Below, in pieces: positions 7,861-15,416 of a DNA stretch of 64,000 nt (positions are counted from its first letter, which is position 1; each line of letters begins with the position of its first letter). The notes beneath the pieces are model-generated. The model was not told the DNA's origin. It was given only the letters and a program-made list of their open reading frames with translations, and did not search any database. A program made the position numbers and the translations under genes. This DNA is from Allobosea sp. (GTDB lineage Bacteria > Pseudomonadota > Alphaproteobacteria > Rhizobiales > Beijerinckiaceae): NCBI GenBank assembly GCA_024231975.1, contig JAAEQB010000062.1:1-64000 (forward strand). Direction: 5' to 3'.

Positions 7861-8766
7861 ATGCCTCCTGAAATGCTTCTCCTCGCCGCGCTCGACGGCC
7901 TCGCCTATGGCTCGCTGATCTTCCTGGTCGCGGTCGGCTTGTCGCTGATCTTTGGCGTGCTCGGCATCGTCAATGTCGCCCATGGCTCGTTCTATGCGAT
8001 CGGCGCCTATGTCGCGGCGGCGGCCGTGCTCGCTCTTGGTGCCGCCGGCCTGCCGACCTGGCTCGCCTTCCCGGCGCTGCTGCTCGCCGCCGCGCTGGTC
8101 GGCATCCTCGTCGGTGGCCTCGTCGAGATCGCCCTGCTGCGCCGCGTCTACGGCAAGGAGGAGGTGCTGCAGCTGATCGTCACCTTCGCGGTCTTCATGA
8201 TCCTGGAGGACGCGCAGAAGGTCGTCTTCGGCGTGCAGCCCTATTTCGCCAACGCGCCGATGAACTGGCTTGGCACGGTCGAGGTCTTCGGCATCTTCTA
8301 CACCACCTACCAGCTCATCCTGATGCCGCTGGTCGCAGCTGCGGTACTCATCGGCCTGCGCTTCTTCCTGCGCCGCACCAGCTTCGGCCGTGCCATCGTC
8401 GCGGTGACGCAGGATCGCGAGGCCGCGACTGCGATGGGCATCGATGCGGCGCGGGTCTACCTGATCACCTTCATCATCGGTGCCTTCCTGGCCGCGCTCG
8501 GCGGCGCGCTCGCCTCGGCCACGACCTCGCTGACCCCCGGCATCGGCGCCGGCACGCTCGTCCTCTCCTTCGCGGTCGCCGCGACCGCCGGCCTCGGCCG
8601 CATCGAGGGCGCGGCGGTGGCGGCGCTGCTGATCGGGCTCGGGCGCTCGGCTGCGGTCTATTTCGCGCCGGAATTCGATGTGCTGATCCCCTATCTCATC
8701 ATGATGCTCGTGCTGCTGGTCCGTCCGCAGGGCCTGTTCTCGACCGTGCAGACGAGGAAGGTGTGA
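7861..8766 (+). CDS. LIV-type ABC transporter permease (LivH family)
   Basis: A 301-residue polytopic inner-membrane protein of the LivH type. Typical sequence features are VGLSLIFGVLGIVNVAHGSFYAIGAY near the N-terminus and a cytoplasmic EAA-like loop around TQDREAATAMGIDAARVYLITF. ATG 7861 is taken as start; ATG 7873 is possible. Neither has a clean Shine-Dalgarno, because the upstream G-rich tract belongs to the repeat. Its TGA overlaps the ATG of the next permease by one base, so the two are translationally coupled. It forms the heteromeric channel with the following LivM-type protein. Confidence 0.88.
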   Translation: MPPEMLLLAALDGLAYGSLIFLVAVGLSLIFGVLGIVNVAHGSFYAIGAYVAAAAVLALGAAGLPTWLAFPALLLAAALVGILVGGLVEIALLRRVYGKEEVLQLIVTFAVFMILEDAQKVVFGVQPYFANAPMNWLGTVEVFGIFYTTYQLILMPLVAAAVLIGLRFFLRRTSFGRAIVAVTQDREAATAMGIDAARVYLITFIIGAFLAALGGALASATTSLTPGIGAGTLVLSFAVAATAGLGRIEGAAVAALLIGLGRSAAVYFAPEFDVLIPYLIMMLVLLVRPQGLFSTVQTRKV

Positions 8767-9719
8767 TGGCGCGCCAGCTTGTCTTCGGCCTGGCGCTGAT
8801 CGCGGCGCTCGCGGCCTTCCCGCTGTTCTCGCCCTGGTCGACGGTGATCCTGACCGTGGCGCTGTGCGAAGGCCTCGCGGCGCTCGGCATCATGGTGCTG
8901 CTGCGCGCAGGTCAGGTCTCCTTCGGTCATGGCCTGTTCTTCTCGTTCAGCGCCTATGCGGTCGCCTTCCTGGCAGCGGCCAAGGTCGGGCATGAAGCGC
9001 TGATCCTGATCCCCGTCGGCATGGCGGCATCGGGCCTGCTCGCGGCGATCGTCGGCCTCTTCGTCGTGCGTTACCGCGCGATCTTCTTCGGCATGCTCAA
9101 CCTCGCCATCTCGATGGTGTTCTTCTCGCTGCTGGAGAAGCTCTTCCCGATCACCGGCGGCGCCGACGGCAAGCGCGTGCCGCGCCCGACCTTCGCCGGC
9201 ATCGAATTCGGCCGCGAGCAGTTCGAGCTCGCGACCTTCTATGTCACGCTGGTGCTCTGCATCATCGCCGCGCTCTTCGTCGCCCGCTATCTGCTCTCGC
9301 CCGGCGGCAAGGCGCTGGAGGCGATCAAGTCGAACGAGACGCGGCTCGAATATCTCGGCGTCTCTCCGAGAAAAGTGCTCTACGGCGCCTATCTGCTCTC
9401 CGGCCTGCTGGCGGGGCTGGGCGGCGCGATCATCGCGCTGGTCTCCGGTCACGTCACGCCGGAGCTGGCCTATTGGGTGCGCTCGGGCGAGTTCGTCTTC
9501 ATCGCGATCCTGGGGGGCATCGGCGGCGTCGCCGGCCCCTTCTTGGGCGCGTTGATGTTCCAGATCATCCGCGGCTATGCGGCGGTCTATGCGCCCGAGA
9601 CCTGGCATGCCGTGCTCGGCGTCATGCTGCTGGTCATCATCTTCTTCGCGCCCGCCGGCCTCTACGGCATCGTCGCGGGCAAGGGCGGCAAGCCGCAGCG
9701 CGAGGAGGGCGGGCGATGA
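8766..9719 (+). CDS. LIV-type ABC transporter permease (LivM family)
   Basis: A 317-residue polytopic inner-membrane protein of the LivM type, with about eight to ten hydrophobic segments. Characteristic sequence includes GIMVLLRAGQVSFGHGLFF and the loop AIKSNETRLEYLGVSPRKVLYGAYLLSGL, the likely contact with the ATPases. Its ATG overlaps the TGA of the upstream permease, and its own TGA overlaps the ATG of the ATPase gene (ATGA). Four genes are thus stacked with no intergenic space, as is usual for stoichiometric ABC components. Confidence 0.88.
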   Translation: MARQLVFGLALIAALAAFPLFSPWSTVILTVALCEGLAALGIMVLLRAGQVSFGHGLFFSFSAYAVAFLAAAKVGHEALILIPVGMAASGLLAAIVGLFVVRYRAIFFGMLNLAISMVFFSLLEKLFPITGGADGKRVPRPTFAGIEFGREQFELATFYVTLVLCIIAALFVARYLLSPGGKALEAIKSNETRLEYLGVSPRKVLYGAYLLSGLLAGLGGAIIALVSGHVTPELAYWVRSGEFVFIAILGGIGGVAGPFLGALMFQIIRGYAAVYAPETWHAVLGVMLLVIIFFAPAGLYGIVAGKGGKPQREEGGR

Positions 9720-10465
9720 GCGGCGTCATCCTCGAGGCTGATGACCTCCATCTGCGCTTCGGCGGCGTGCAGGCGGCGAATGGCGCCTCGCTCAAGGTCA
9801 CGGCCAACGAGCGCATCGCCATCATCGGCCCGAACGGCGCCGGCAAGACCACCTTCATCAATCTCTGCACCGGCTATCTCAAGCCGCAATCCGGCCGTGT
9901 CGTCTTCAACGGGCAGGATGTGACGCGTCTGTCGCCGCAGGCGATCACCCGCCTCGGCATCGGCCGCTCCTTCCAGATCCCGCAGCTCTTCCTCGACAAC
10001 AGCGTGATCGAGAACCTGCTGCTGGCACTCTCGGCCCGCGAAGGCTCCTGGTCGCCCTTCCTCGCCATGCAGCGCCATCCGAAAGCTGATGAGATGTGGG
10101 CGCTGCTCGATCTGGTCGGCCTGAAGGCGACCGGCAACCGCATCGTCCGCGAACTGCCGGAGGGCATGCGCAAGCTGATCGACATCGCCGTCGCGCTCGC
10201 GCTGGAGCCGAAGCTGATCTTCATGGACGAGCCGACCAGCGGGGTGTCCTCGACCGAGAAGTTCCAGGTGATGGACACGCTGAACCGCGTGCTAGATGCC
10301 CGCGCCACCACGGCGGTCTTCGTCGAGCACGACATGGACGTGGTCGCCCGCTACGCCAACCGCGTCGCGGTCTGGACCGGCGGGCGCATCGCCCATCAGG
10401 GCACGCCGGAGGAGATCCTCAGCCATCCGGAGGTGCGCGAGACCGTGATCGGGGTGGGGGTCTGA
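9716..10465 (+). CDS. LIV-type ABC transporter ATP-binding protein (LivG position), variant signature motif
   Basis: A 249-residue nucleotide-binding protein. Walker A is GPNGAGKTT, Walker B is LIFMDEP and the H-loop is VEHD with His205, all canonical. The ABC signature is not: where LivG proteins have LSYGQQR, this one reads LPEGMRK (residues 147-153). The segment after Walker B reads TSGVSSTEKF instead of AAGLNPxE. I recall other LIV-type ATPases with LPEGxRK, so this is probably a subfamily trait and not a sequencing error. The start ATG overlaps the previous TGA. It pairs with the next gene; see the finding on the composite ATP site. Confidence 0.88.
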   Translation: MSGVILEADDLHLRFGGVQAANGASLKVTANERIAIIGPNGAGKTTFINLCTGYLKPQSGRVVFNGQDVTRLSPQAITRLGIGRSFQIPQLFLDNSVIENLLLALSAREGSWSPFLAMQRHPKADEMWALLDLVGLKATGNRIVRELPEGMRKLIDIAVALALEPKLIFMDEPTSGVSSTEKFQVMDTLNRVLDARATTAVFVEHDMDVVARYANRVAVWTGGRIAHQGTPEEILSHPEVRETVIGVGV

Positions 10466-10466
10466 G

Positions 10467-11162
10467 ATGCTGGAGATCAGGGAGCTCTCGGCCGAGATCG
10501 AAGGTGTGCAGGTGCTGCGCCGCGCCTCGCTGTCGCTGGAGGAGGGGGCGACCGTTGCCCTCATCGGCCGCAACGGCGCCGGCAAGACCAGCCTGCTGCG
10601 CGCCATCATGGGCTTCATGACGGTGACCGGCGGCGCGATCAGCTTCGACGGCAAGTCGCTCGATACGGTGAAGGCGCATGAGCGGCCGCGCCTCGGCATC
10701 GGCTATGCACCGGAGGACCGCCGCCTGTTTTCGACCTTCACGATCGAGGAGAACATCCGCCTGCCGGCCGAGGTGATGAAGCTCGGCGAGGCCGAGATCG
10801 CAAGACGGCTGGAGCGCATCTACGCGGTGCTGCCCGAGCTCGCCGATCTGCGCCAGCGCCCGGCGGCCGGGCTCTCCGGCGGGCAGGGCAAGATGGCGGC
10901 GCTCGCCCGGGCGTTGATGGTCGGCAGCCGCGTCATCCTGCTCGACGAACCCTTCCAGGGCCTCGCGCCGGTGCTGGCCAATCGCTATGCCGCCGCCCTG
11001 CGCGCCTTGCGCGACAGCCATCCCGACATCGCCTTGCTGATCACCGAATCCAACCCCAGTCTGCTGCGCAACTTCGCAGCCAAAGCCTATGCGATCGAGC
11101 GCGGCGAGGTCAGCGAAACGCAATTGGCTGAAAGCTCGCTCGCCGCAGCCGGGCTGCATTGA
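10467..11162 (+). CDS. LIV-type ABC transporter ATP-binding protein (LivF position), variant H-loop
   Basis: A 231-residue ATPase starting one base after the stop of the LivG-like gene. Walker A is GRNGAGKTS, the signature is canonical LSGGQ at residues 136-140 and Walker B is VILLDEP. The switch region reads ITESN with Ser195, where LivF proteins usually have VEQN and most ABC proteins have His. The protein is near normal LivF length. It completes the five-gene transporter. After its stop come a 197-base non-coding stretch with the second palindromic repeat pair and then an aldehyde dehydrogenase gene on the same strand. Confidence 0.88.
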   Translation: MLEIRELSAEIEGVQVLRRASLSLEEGATVALIGRNGAGKTSLLRAIMGFMTVTGGAISFDGKSLDTVKAHERPRLGIGYAPEDRRLFSTFTIEENIRLPAEVMKLGEAEIARRLERIYAVLPELADLRQRPAAGLSGGQGKMAALARALMVGSRVILLDEPFQGLAPVLANRYAAALRALRDSHPDIALLITESNPSLLRNFAAKAYAIERGEVSETQLAESSLAAAGLH

Positions 11163-11178
11163 GGGAAGCGCAGGAATA

Positions 11179-11334
11179 CCCCTCCCCCTTGTGGGGAGGG
11201 GAAGGGGTGGGGGGCGAAAAGCCGGAACGATACGCCGATCATCCAGACACGACCTTGTTGCGGAGCCGCATCCTTCATTCGGACACCAAGCGGCACGCCC
11301 CCCACCCCTGGCCCCTCCCCACAAGGGGGAGGGG
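11179..11334. repeat. paired extragenic palindromic repeat, copy 2
   Basis: Arms at 11179-11216 and 11296-11334 are inverted copies, separated by ~79 bases unrelated to the interior of copy 1. Each arm begins CCCCTCCCC-CTTGT-GGGGAGGGG, the same 9 bp stem as copy 1 with one changed loop base, followed by the same GGGGTGGGGGGCG-type tail. Total length is 156 bases. It lies between the LivF-like gene and the aldehyde dehydrogenase gene. It may insulate the transporter transcript from the enzyme gene. Its start is 16 bases after the LivF-like stop. Confidence 0.85.
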
Positions 11335-11359
11335 TAAGGACAACGACTGAGGAAGCAGC

Positions 11360-12793
11360 ATGACCCAGCACTTCATCAACGGCCGGCACGTCGCCGGCCG
11401 CACCGGCGAGACCATGGCGGTGCTCGCCCCGGCGACGGGAGAGGAGTTCACCCGCATCGCCTGCGGCAACGCCGATGACATCGACGATGCGGTGCGGGCC
11501 GCCCGCGCCGCCTATGAGGGCGCCTGGGGCAAATTGACCGCGGCCGAGCGCGGCCGGCTGATCTCCAAGCTCGCGCTCAAGGTGCAGGATCATTTCGACG
11601 AGCTGGCGCGGATCGAGGCGCAGGACACCGGCAAGCCGATGGCGCAGGCGCGCGCCGATATCGACGCCACCGTCCGCTATTTCGAGTTCTATGGCGGCGC
11701 CGCCGACAAGGTGCATGGCCACATCATCCCGTTCCTCAACGGCTACAGCGTCAACGTGGTGCACGAGCCCTATGGCGTCACCGGCCATATCCTGCCCTGG
11801 AACTATCCGGCGCAGATGTTCGGCCGCTCGCTGACCGCCTCGCTCGCCATGGGCAATGCCGTGGTGCTCAAGCCCGCCGAGGACGCCTGCCAGACCGCTT
11901 TGCGCCTCGCCGAGCTCGCCAGCGAGGTCGGCTTCCCCGATGGCGCGATCAACATTGTCACCGGTCGCGGCCATGAGGCGGGCGAGGCGCTCTGCCGCAA
12001 TCCCGGTGTCGGCTTCATCTCCTTCACCGGCTCGCCCCAGGTCGGCCAGATCATCCAGAAGGCCTGTGCCGACAACTTCATCACCTGCACGCTGGAGCTC
12101 GGCGGCAAGTCGCCCCAGATCGTCTTCGACGATGCCGATTTCGACGCCGCCGTGCCGATCGTCTGCAAGGCGATTGTCCAGAACACCGGGCAGACCTGCT
12201 CGGCCGGCAGCCGCGTGCTGGTGCAGAAGACCATCTATGACGACTTCGTCGGCGCCGTCGCCAGGCAGTTCTCCAAGCTGCGCGCCGGCACGCCCGAGAT
12301 GGACCTCGATTGCGGCCCGGTGATCAACGCCAAGCAGCGCGGCCGGGTGCAGAGCTTCGTCGACCAGGCCCGGGAGCAGGGCATTCCGGTGCTGGCCGAG
12401 GGCGCGATCGCGCAGGGCGTGCCCAATGGCGGCTTCTATGTGACGCCGACTCTGTTCGGCCAGGTGCCGCGCGGCAACCGGCTGGAGCAGGAGGAGGTCT
12501 TCGGCCCCGTGCTCGCCGCCTTCTCCTTCGACGACGAAGAGGATGCGGTGAAGCTCGCCAACTCCACCCCCTATGGCCTCGTCGCCGGCGTCTGGACCAA
12601 TAATGGCGGGCGCCAGCAGCGCGTCGCCAAGCGAGTTCGGGCCGGCCAGGTCTTCATCAATGGCTATGGCGCTGGCGGCGGCATCGAATTGCCCTTCGGC
12701 GGCACCGGCAAGAGCGGCCATGGCCGCGAGAAGGGCTTCATGGCGCTGGAGGAGTTCGCCGTCGCCAAGACGATCGTGCACAAGCACGGTTGA
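11360..12793 (+). CDS. NAD(P)-dependent aldehyde dehydrogenase
   Basis: A 477-residue aldehyde dehydrogenase superfamily enzyme that oxidises an aldehyde to its acid. Motifs include ILPWNYP, VLKPAE, FTGSPQVG (nucleotide binding), the general base Glu in LELGGKSP and the nucleophile Cys in GQTCSAGSR. The C-terminal EEVFGP and PFGGTGKSG blocks are complete. GAGGAAG precedes ATG 11360. It is the nearest gene downstream of the first LIV transporter and probably takes part in the same catabolic route. It could also be a broad-specificity betaine- or vanillin-type enzyme. The substrate cannot be told from sequence. Confidence 0.9.
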   Translation: MTQHFINGRHVAGRTGETMAVLAPATGEEFTRIACGNADDIDDAVRAARAAYEGAWGKLTAAERGRLISKLALKVQDHFDELARIEAQDTGKPMAQARADIDATVRYFEFYGGAADKVHGHIIPFLNGYSVNVVHEPYGVTGHILPWNYPAQMFGRSLTASLAMGNAVVLKPAEDACQTALRLAELASEVGFPDGAINIVTGRGHEAGEALCRNPGVGFISFTGSPQVGQIIQKACADNFITCTLELGGKSPQIVFDDADFDAAVPIVCKAIVQNTGQTCSAGSRVLVQKTIYDDFVGAVARQFSKLRAGTPEMDLDCGPVINAKQRGRVQSFVDQAREQGIPVLAEGAIAQGVPNGGFYVTPTLFGQVPRGNRLEQEEVFGPVLAAFSFDDEEDAVKLANSTPYGLVAGVWTNNGGRQQRVAKRVRAGQVFINGYGAGGGIELPFGGTGKSGHGREKGFMALEEFAVAKTIVHKHG

Positions 12794-12863
12794 CATGGAA
12801 CGAGTGGAGCGCGGCCAGGTTGTTCATCCTTAGGGAGTAGCTTGGGATCGCAGGAGAACAGGT

Positions 12864-12887
12864 CTTGCGCCCCTCTGCGGGCGCAAG
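12864..12887. terminator. perfect 9 bp stem-loop after aldehyde dehydrogenase gene
   Basis: CTTGCGCCC (12864-12872) pairs with GGGCGCAAG (12879-12887) around a 6-base loop. It lies 70 bases after the aldehyde dehydrogenase stop and 12 bases before the methyltransferase ATG. There is no T-tract, so it may be a transcript 3' end stabiliser or a 5' leader hairpin for the methyltransferase and not a classic intrinsic terminator. Confidence 0.5.
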
Positions 12888-12899
12888 CATTCATTTGTC

Positions 12900-13628
12900 A
12901 TGGGCATGCGGCCGGCTGGCGATACCGTCGATATCCTGGAGAAGCTGCTTGCGCCGCTGCAGGGCCGGCGCATCCTCGACATCGGCTGCGGCCGGGGCAG
13001 CCTGCTGCAGGCACTGGCCGAACGCGGCGCCAGTGTTGCCGGGCTCGATCCGGACGAGGCGATGCTGGAGGTCGCGCAGACGCTCGTGCCCAAGGCAGCG
13101 CTGAAGCAGGGCTGTGCCCAGCTCCTGCCCTGGGGCGACGGCAGCATGCATGCCGCGCTCTTCGTCAACAGCCTGCACCATGTTCCGGTGCCGGACATGC
13201 TGCTGGCGCTGGAGGAGGCCGCTCGCGTCGTCGGCAAGGGTGGCAGCGTGATCGTCATCGAATCGCTGTCGGAAGGCTCGTTCTTCGACACGCTGCGGCT
13301 GATCGAAGACGAGACCGAGGTCCGGCAGGCGGCACAGGATGCGATCGTCAGGGCGAGGCGCCGCGGCATCGTCAGCGAGATCAGGCAGATCGAGTACGAT
13401 CGGATCGAGGCCTTTCCAGATGCCGCTGCCTTCATGGCTCGCGCCGTGGCGATCGACCCGTCGCGCGAGGAGCGGGCCCAGGCGGCGCAAGGCAAGCTGA
13501 TCGACCGCTTCGAGGCGCTCTCGGAGCACGAGAACGGCGGCTATGTCCTGCACCAGCCGCTGCGGCTGCATCACCTCAAGGCGCCGTTCGCCGCGAAGCC
13601 GGCGGGAACCTCTGCGATGTTCGGGTGA
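12900..13628 (+). CDS. class I SAM-dependent methyltransferase
   Basis: A 242-residue Rossmann-fold methyltransferase. Motif I is ILDIGCGRGSL, followed by the acidic loop GLDPDEAML and the motif IV region AALFVNSLHHVP. The rest fits the Methyltransf_11 group, often ubiquinone/biotin-pathway-like or of unknown substrate. The start is ATG 12900 or 12906; neither has a strong ribosome binding site. It ends 3 bases before the convergent Lrp-type regulator gene. No neighbour reveals a substrate. Confidence 0.8.
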   Translation: MGMRPAGDTVDILEKLLAPLQGRRILDIGCGRGSLLQALAERGASVAGLDPDEAMLEVAQTLVPKAALKQGCAQLLPWGDGSMHAALFVNSLHHVPVPDMLLALEEAARVVGKGGSVIVIESLSEGSFFDTLRLIEDETEVRQAAQDAIVRARRRGIVSEIRQIEYDRIEAFPDAAAFMARAVAIDPSREERAQAAQGKLIDRFEALSEHENGGYVLHQPLRLHHLKAPFAAKPAGTSAMFG

Positions 13629-13631
13629 GGC

Positions 13632-14171
13632 TCAAGCCGGCAGTCGAGGGTCCTTCACCCGCCCCGGCCATTGCTGCGTGACTCCCGGCTGGACCGGCCG
13701 TTCCAGATAGGTCGAGAGCACGACATAGCTGCGCGTCGCGGTGACGCCGGGCACATCGTAGATCTTCGCCAGCAGGCCCTCGAGCGCATGGGTGCTCTCG
13801 GTCCGCACTTTCAGCATCATGCAGGTGTCGCCGGCGACCGAATGGATCTCCTCGACCTCGGGATGGGCTTCGATCGCCAGCAGCGTCGTCGTCTTGCCCC
13901 AGCCGGTGGTGTCGACATGGACGAAGGCGAGGAGCGTCTTGCCGGTCGCTTCCGGCTCGATCAGCGCCGCGACCCGCTTGATCGCGCCGCAGCGCCGCAG
14001 CCGCTTCACCCGCTCATGCGCCGCCGGGGGCGAGAGGCCGACACGCTCGCCGAGATCGGCGTAGCTGACCGTGGCATCCTCTACCAGAACGCCTAACAGC
14101 TTTCGGTCCATCGCATCGAGTTCGCGCTCGGACCCGCGGCTGCGCCGAACGCCATCTGTTTTTTCAAGCAT
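13632..14171 (-). CDS. Lrp/AsnC family transcriptional regulator
   Basis: A 179-residue regulator with an N-terminal winged helix (LDAMDRKLLGVLVEDATVSY, then ADLGERVGLSPPAAHERVKRL) and a C-terminal RAM domain (GDTCMMLKVRTES). ATG 14171 has GAGG 9 bases upstream; longer in-frame starts exist but have poor ribosome binding sites. Lrp-type proteins bind amino acids or related ligands as octamers and often control a divergent transporter. Here an MFS transporter gene starts 48 bases away on the other strand, so it is the likely target. The gene lies tail to tail with the methyltransferase gene. Confidence 0.88.
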   Translation of the reverse strand: MLEKTDGVRRSRGSERELDAMDRKLLGVLVEDATVSYADLGERVGLSPPAAHERVKRLRRCGAIKRVAALIEPEATGKTLLAFVHVDTTGWGKTTTLLAIEAHPEVEEIHSVAGDTCMMLKVRTESTHALEGLLAKIYDVPGVTATRSYVVLSTYLERPVQPGVTQQWPGRVKDPRLPA

Positions 14172-14219
14172 TCGATGATCCTCGATTGATCCAGAATTAC
14201 ATTCGGTCATCCTGTCAAA

Positions 14220-15413
14220 ATGACGAATGAAAATCAAACCGGTGCCGGCGGATCCCGCATCCCTGCTGCCGCCTATGCGCTCTGCCTGTGCATCGGCCTC
14301 GTCGGCGCCAATTCGCTGGCTCTGGGGCCGATCGCGCCGCGCGTGGCGGAGAGCTTCGCCAGCAGCGTGCCGGCGGTAATGACGGCCTCCGCCGCCTTCG
14401 GCATCGGCACGGCGGCGAGCGCTTTGCTGCTCGCCGGATTGATCGACCGCTTAGGCGCCGGCCGGGTCCTGCGCTATGCGTTGCTGGCTTTCCTGGCGGC
14501 GCTTGCGGCGAGCGGGGCAGCGCCCATCCTGCCGGCCTTCGTCGGCGCGCAATTGCTGGCCGGGCTCGCCGCTGGCCTCGCATTGCCGTCGATCTATACG
14601 CTCGCGGCGCTGGCGGCGCCTCCTGGCCGTGAGAGCGACACGCTCGGAATCGTCCTGTTCGGCTGGACGCTCAGCATGGTCGCCGGCGTCTCGCTCTCGG
14701 CGGTGATCGCCGATGTCCTGGGTTGGCGCATGGTCTACGCCATCGTCGTCGTCGCCGGGCTGGCCGCCATGGCCGGGACGACGAGGCTGACCGCCGGCGG
14801 TACTGCGACCGGCCGCGCCGCACCGTCGCCGCTCTCGGCGCTACGGGTTCCCGGCATCGCGCCGCTGCTGCTCGCCTGTGCCGCCTTCATGGCCTCGTTC
14901 TACGGCGTCTACGCCTATGTCGGCGACCATCTGCATCGCGGGCTCGGCCTGCCGGTCAGCGCCGGCGGCCTGCTTGCCCTGTGTTATGGCCTCGGCTTCG
15001 GTGCGACGACTTTCCTCGACCGCTGGATCGATCGTCTTGGTCCCGCGCGTCTGCTTCCGGTGTTCTTCGCGGTGGTCGCTTGCGTCTATCTGGTGATGAC
15101 AGTCGCCTCGGCTTCCTATCCGGCACTGCTCGCCGTCGTCTTCTTTTGGGGCGTGGCCAACCACGCGGCGTTGAACGTGCTGATCCTGCGGCTGGCAGCG
15201 CTCGATCCAAGCCGCCGCGGCGCGATCATGGGCCTCAACAGCGGCGTCACCTATCTCGCGCTCTTCGCCGGGACGACGGGCTTTGGGCCGCTCTATGCGA
15301 GTGCCGGTTTTTCGGCACTGGCCGGGCTTGCGGTCGCGCTGATGCTGGTGGCGGCTCTTGCCGCCACGCTCGCGCCCCGCGCCGCAACCGCGAGCGACCA
15401 GCCCGCCGCCTGA
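14220..15413 (+). CDS. MFS transporter (DHA1-like), probable efflux permease
   Basis: A 397-residue major facilitator protein with about 12 hydrophobic segments. The loop between segments 2 and 3 reads LIDRLGAGRVLR, an MFS motif A variant, and a GRESDTLGIVLFGWT segment resembles the family's motif in segment 5. The start at ATG 14220 lacks a clear Shine-Dalgarno. Divergence from an Lrp/AsnC gene suggests amino acid or metabolite export under its control, as with other Lrp-exporter pairs. Substrate is not predictable. It ends 3 bases before the convergent alcohol dehydrogenase stop. Confidence 0.82.
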   Translation: MTNENQTGAGGSRIPAAAYALCLCIGLVGANSLALGPIAPRVAESFASSVPAVMTASAAFGIGTAASALLLAGLIDRLGAGRVLRYALLAFLAALAASGAAPILPAFVGAQLLAGLAAGLALPSIYTLAALAAPPGRESDTLGIVLFGWTLSMVAGVSLSAVIADVLGWRMVYAIVVVAGLAAMAGTTRLTAGGTATGRAAPSPLSALRVPGIAPLLLACAAFMASFYGVYAYVGDHLHRGLGLPVSAGGLLALCYGLGFGATTFLDRWIDRLGPARLLPVFFAVVACVYLVMTVASASYPALLAVVFFWGVANHAALNVLILRLAALDPSRRGAIMGLNSGVTYLALFAGTTGFGPLYASAGFSALAGLAVALMLVAALAATLAPRAATASDQPAA

Positions 15414-15416
15414 ACC

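Noticed and set aside
12794..12863. Small gene between aldehyde dehydrogenase and methyltransferase
   Set aside because: No frame of useful length with a start and ribosome binding site.
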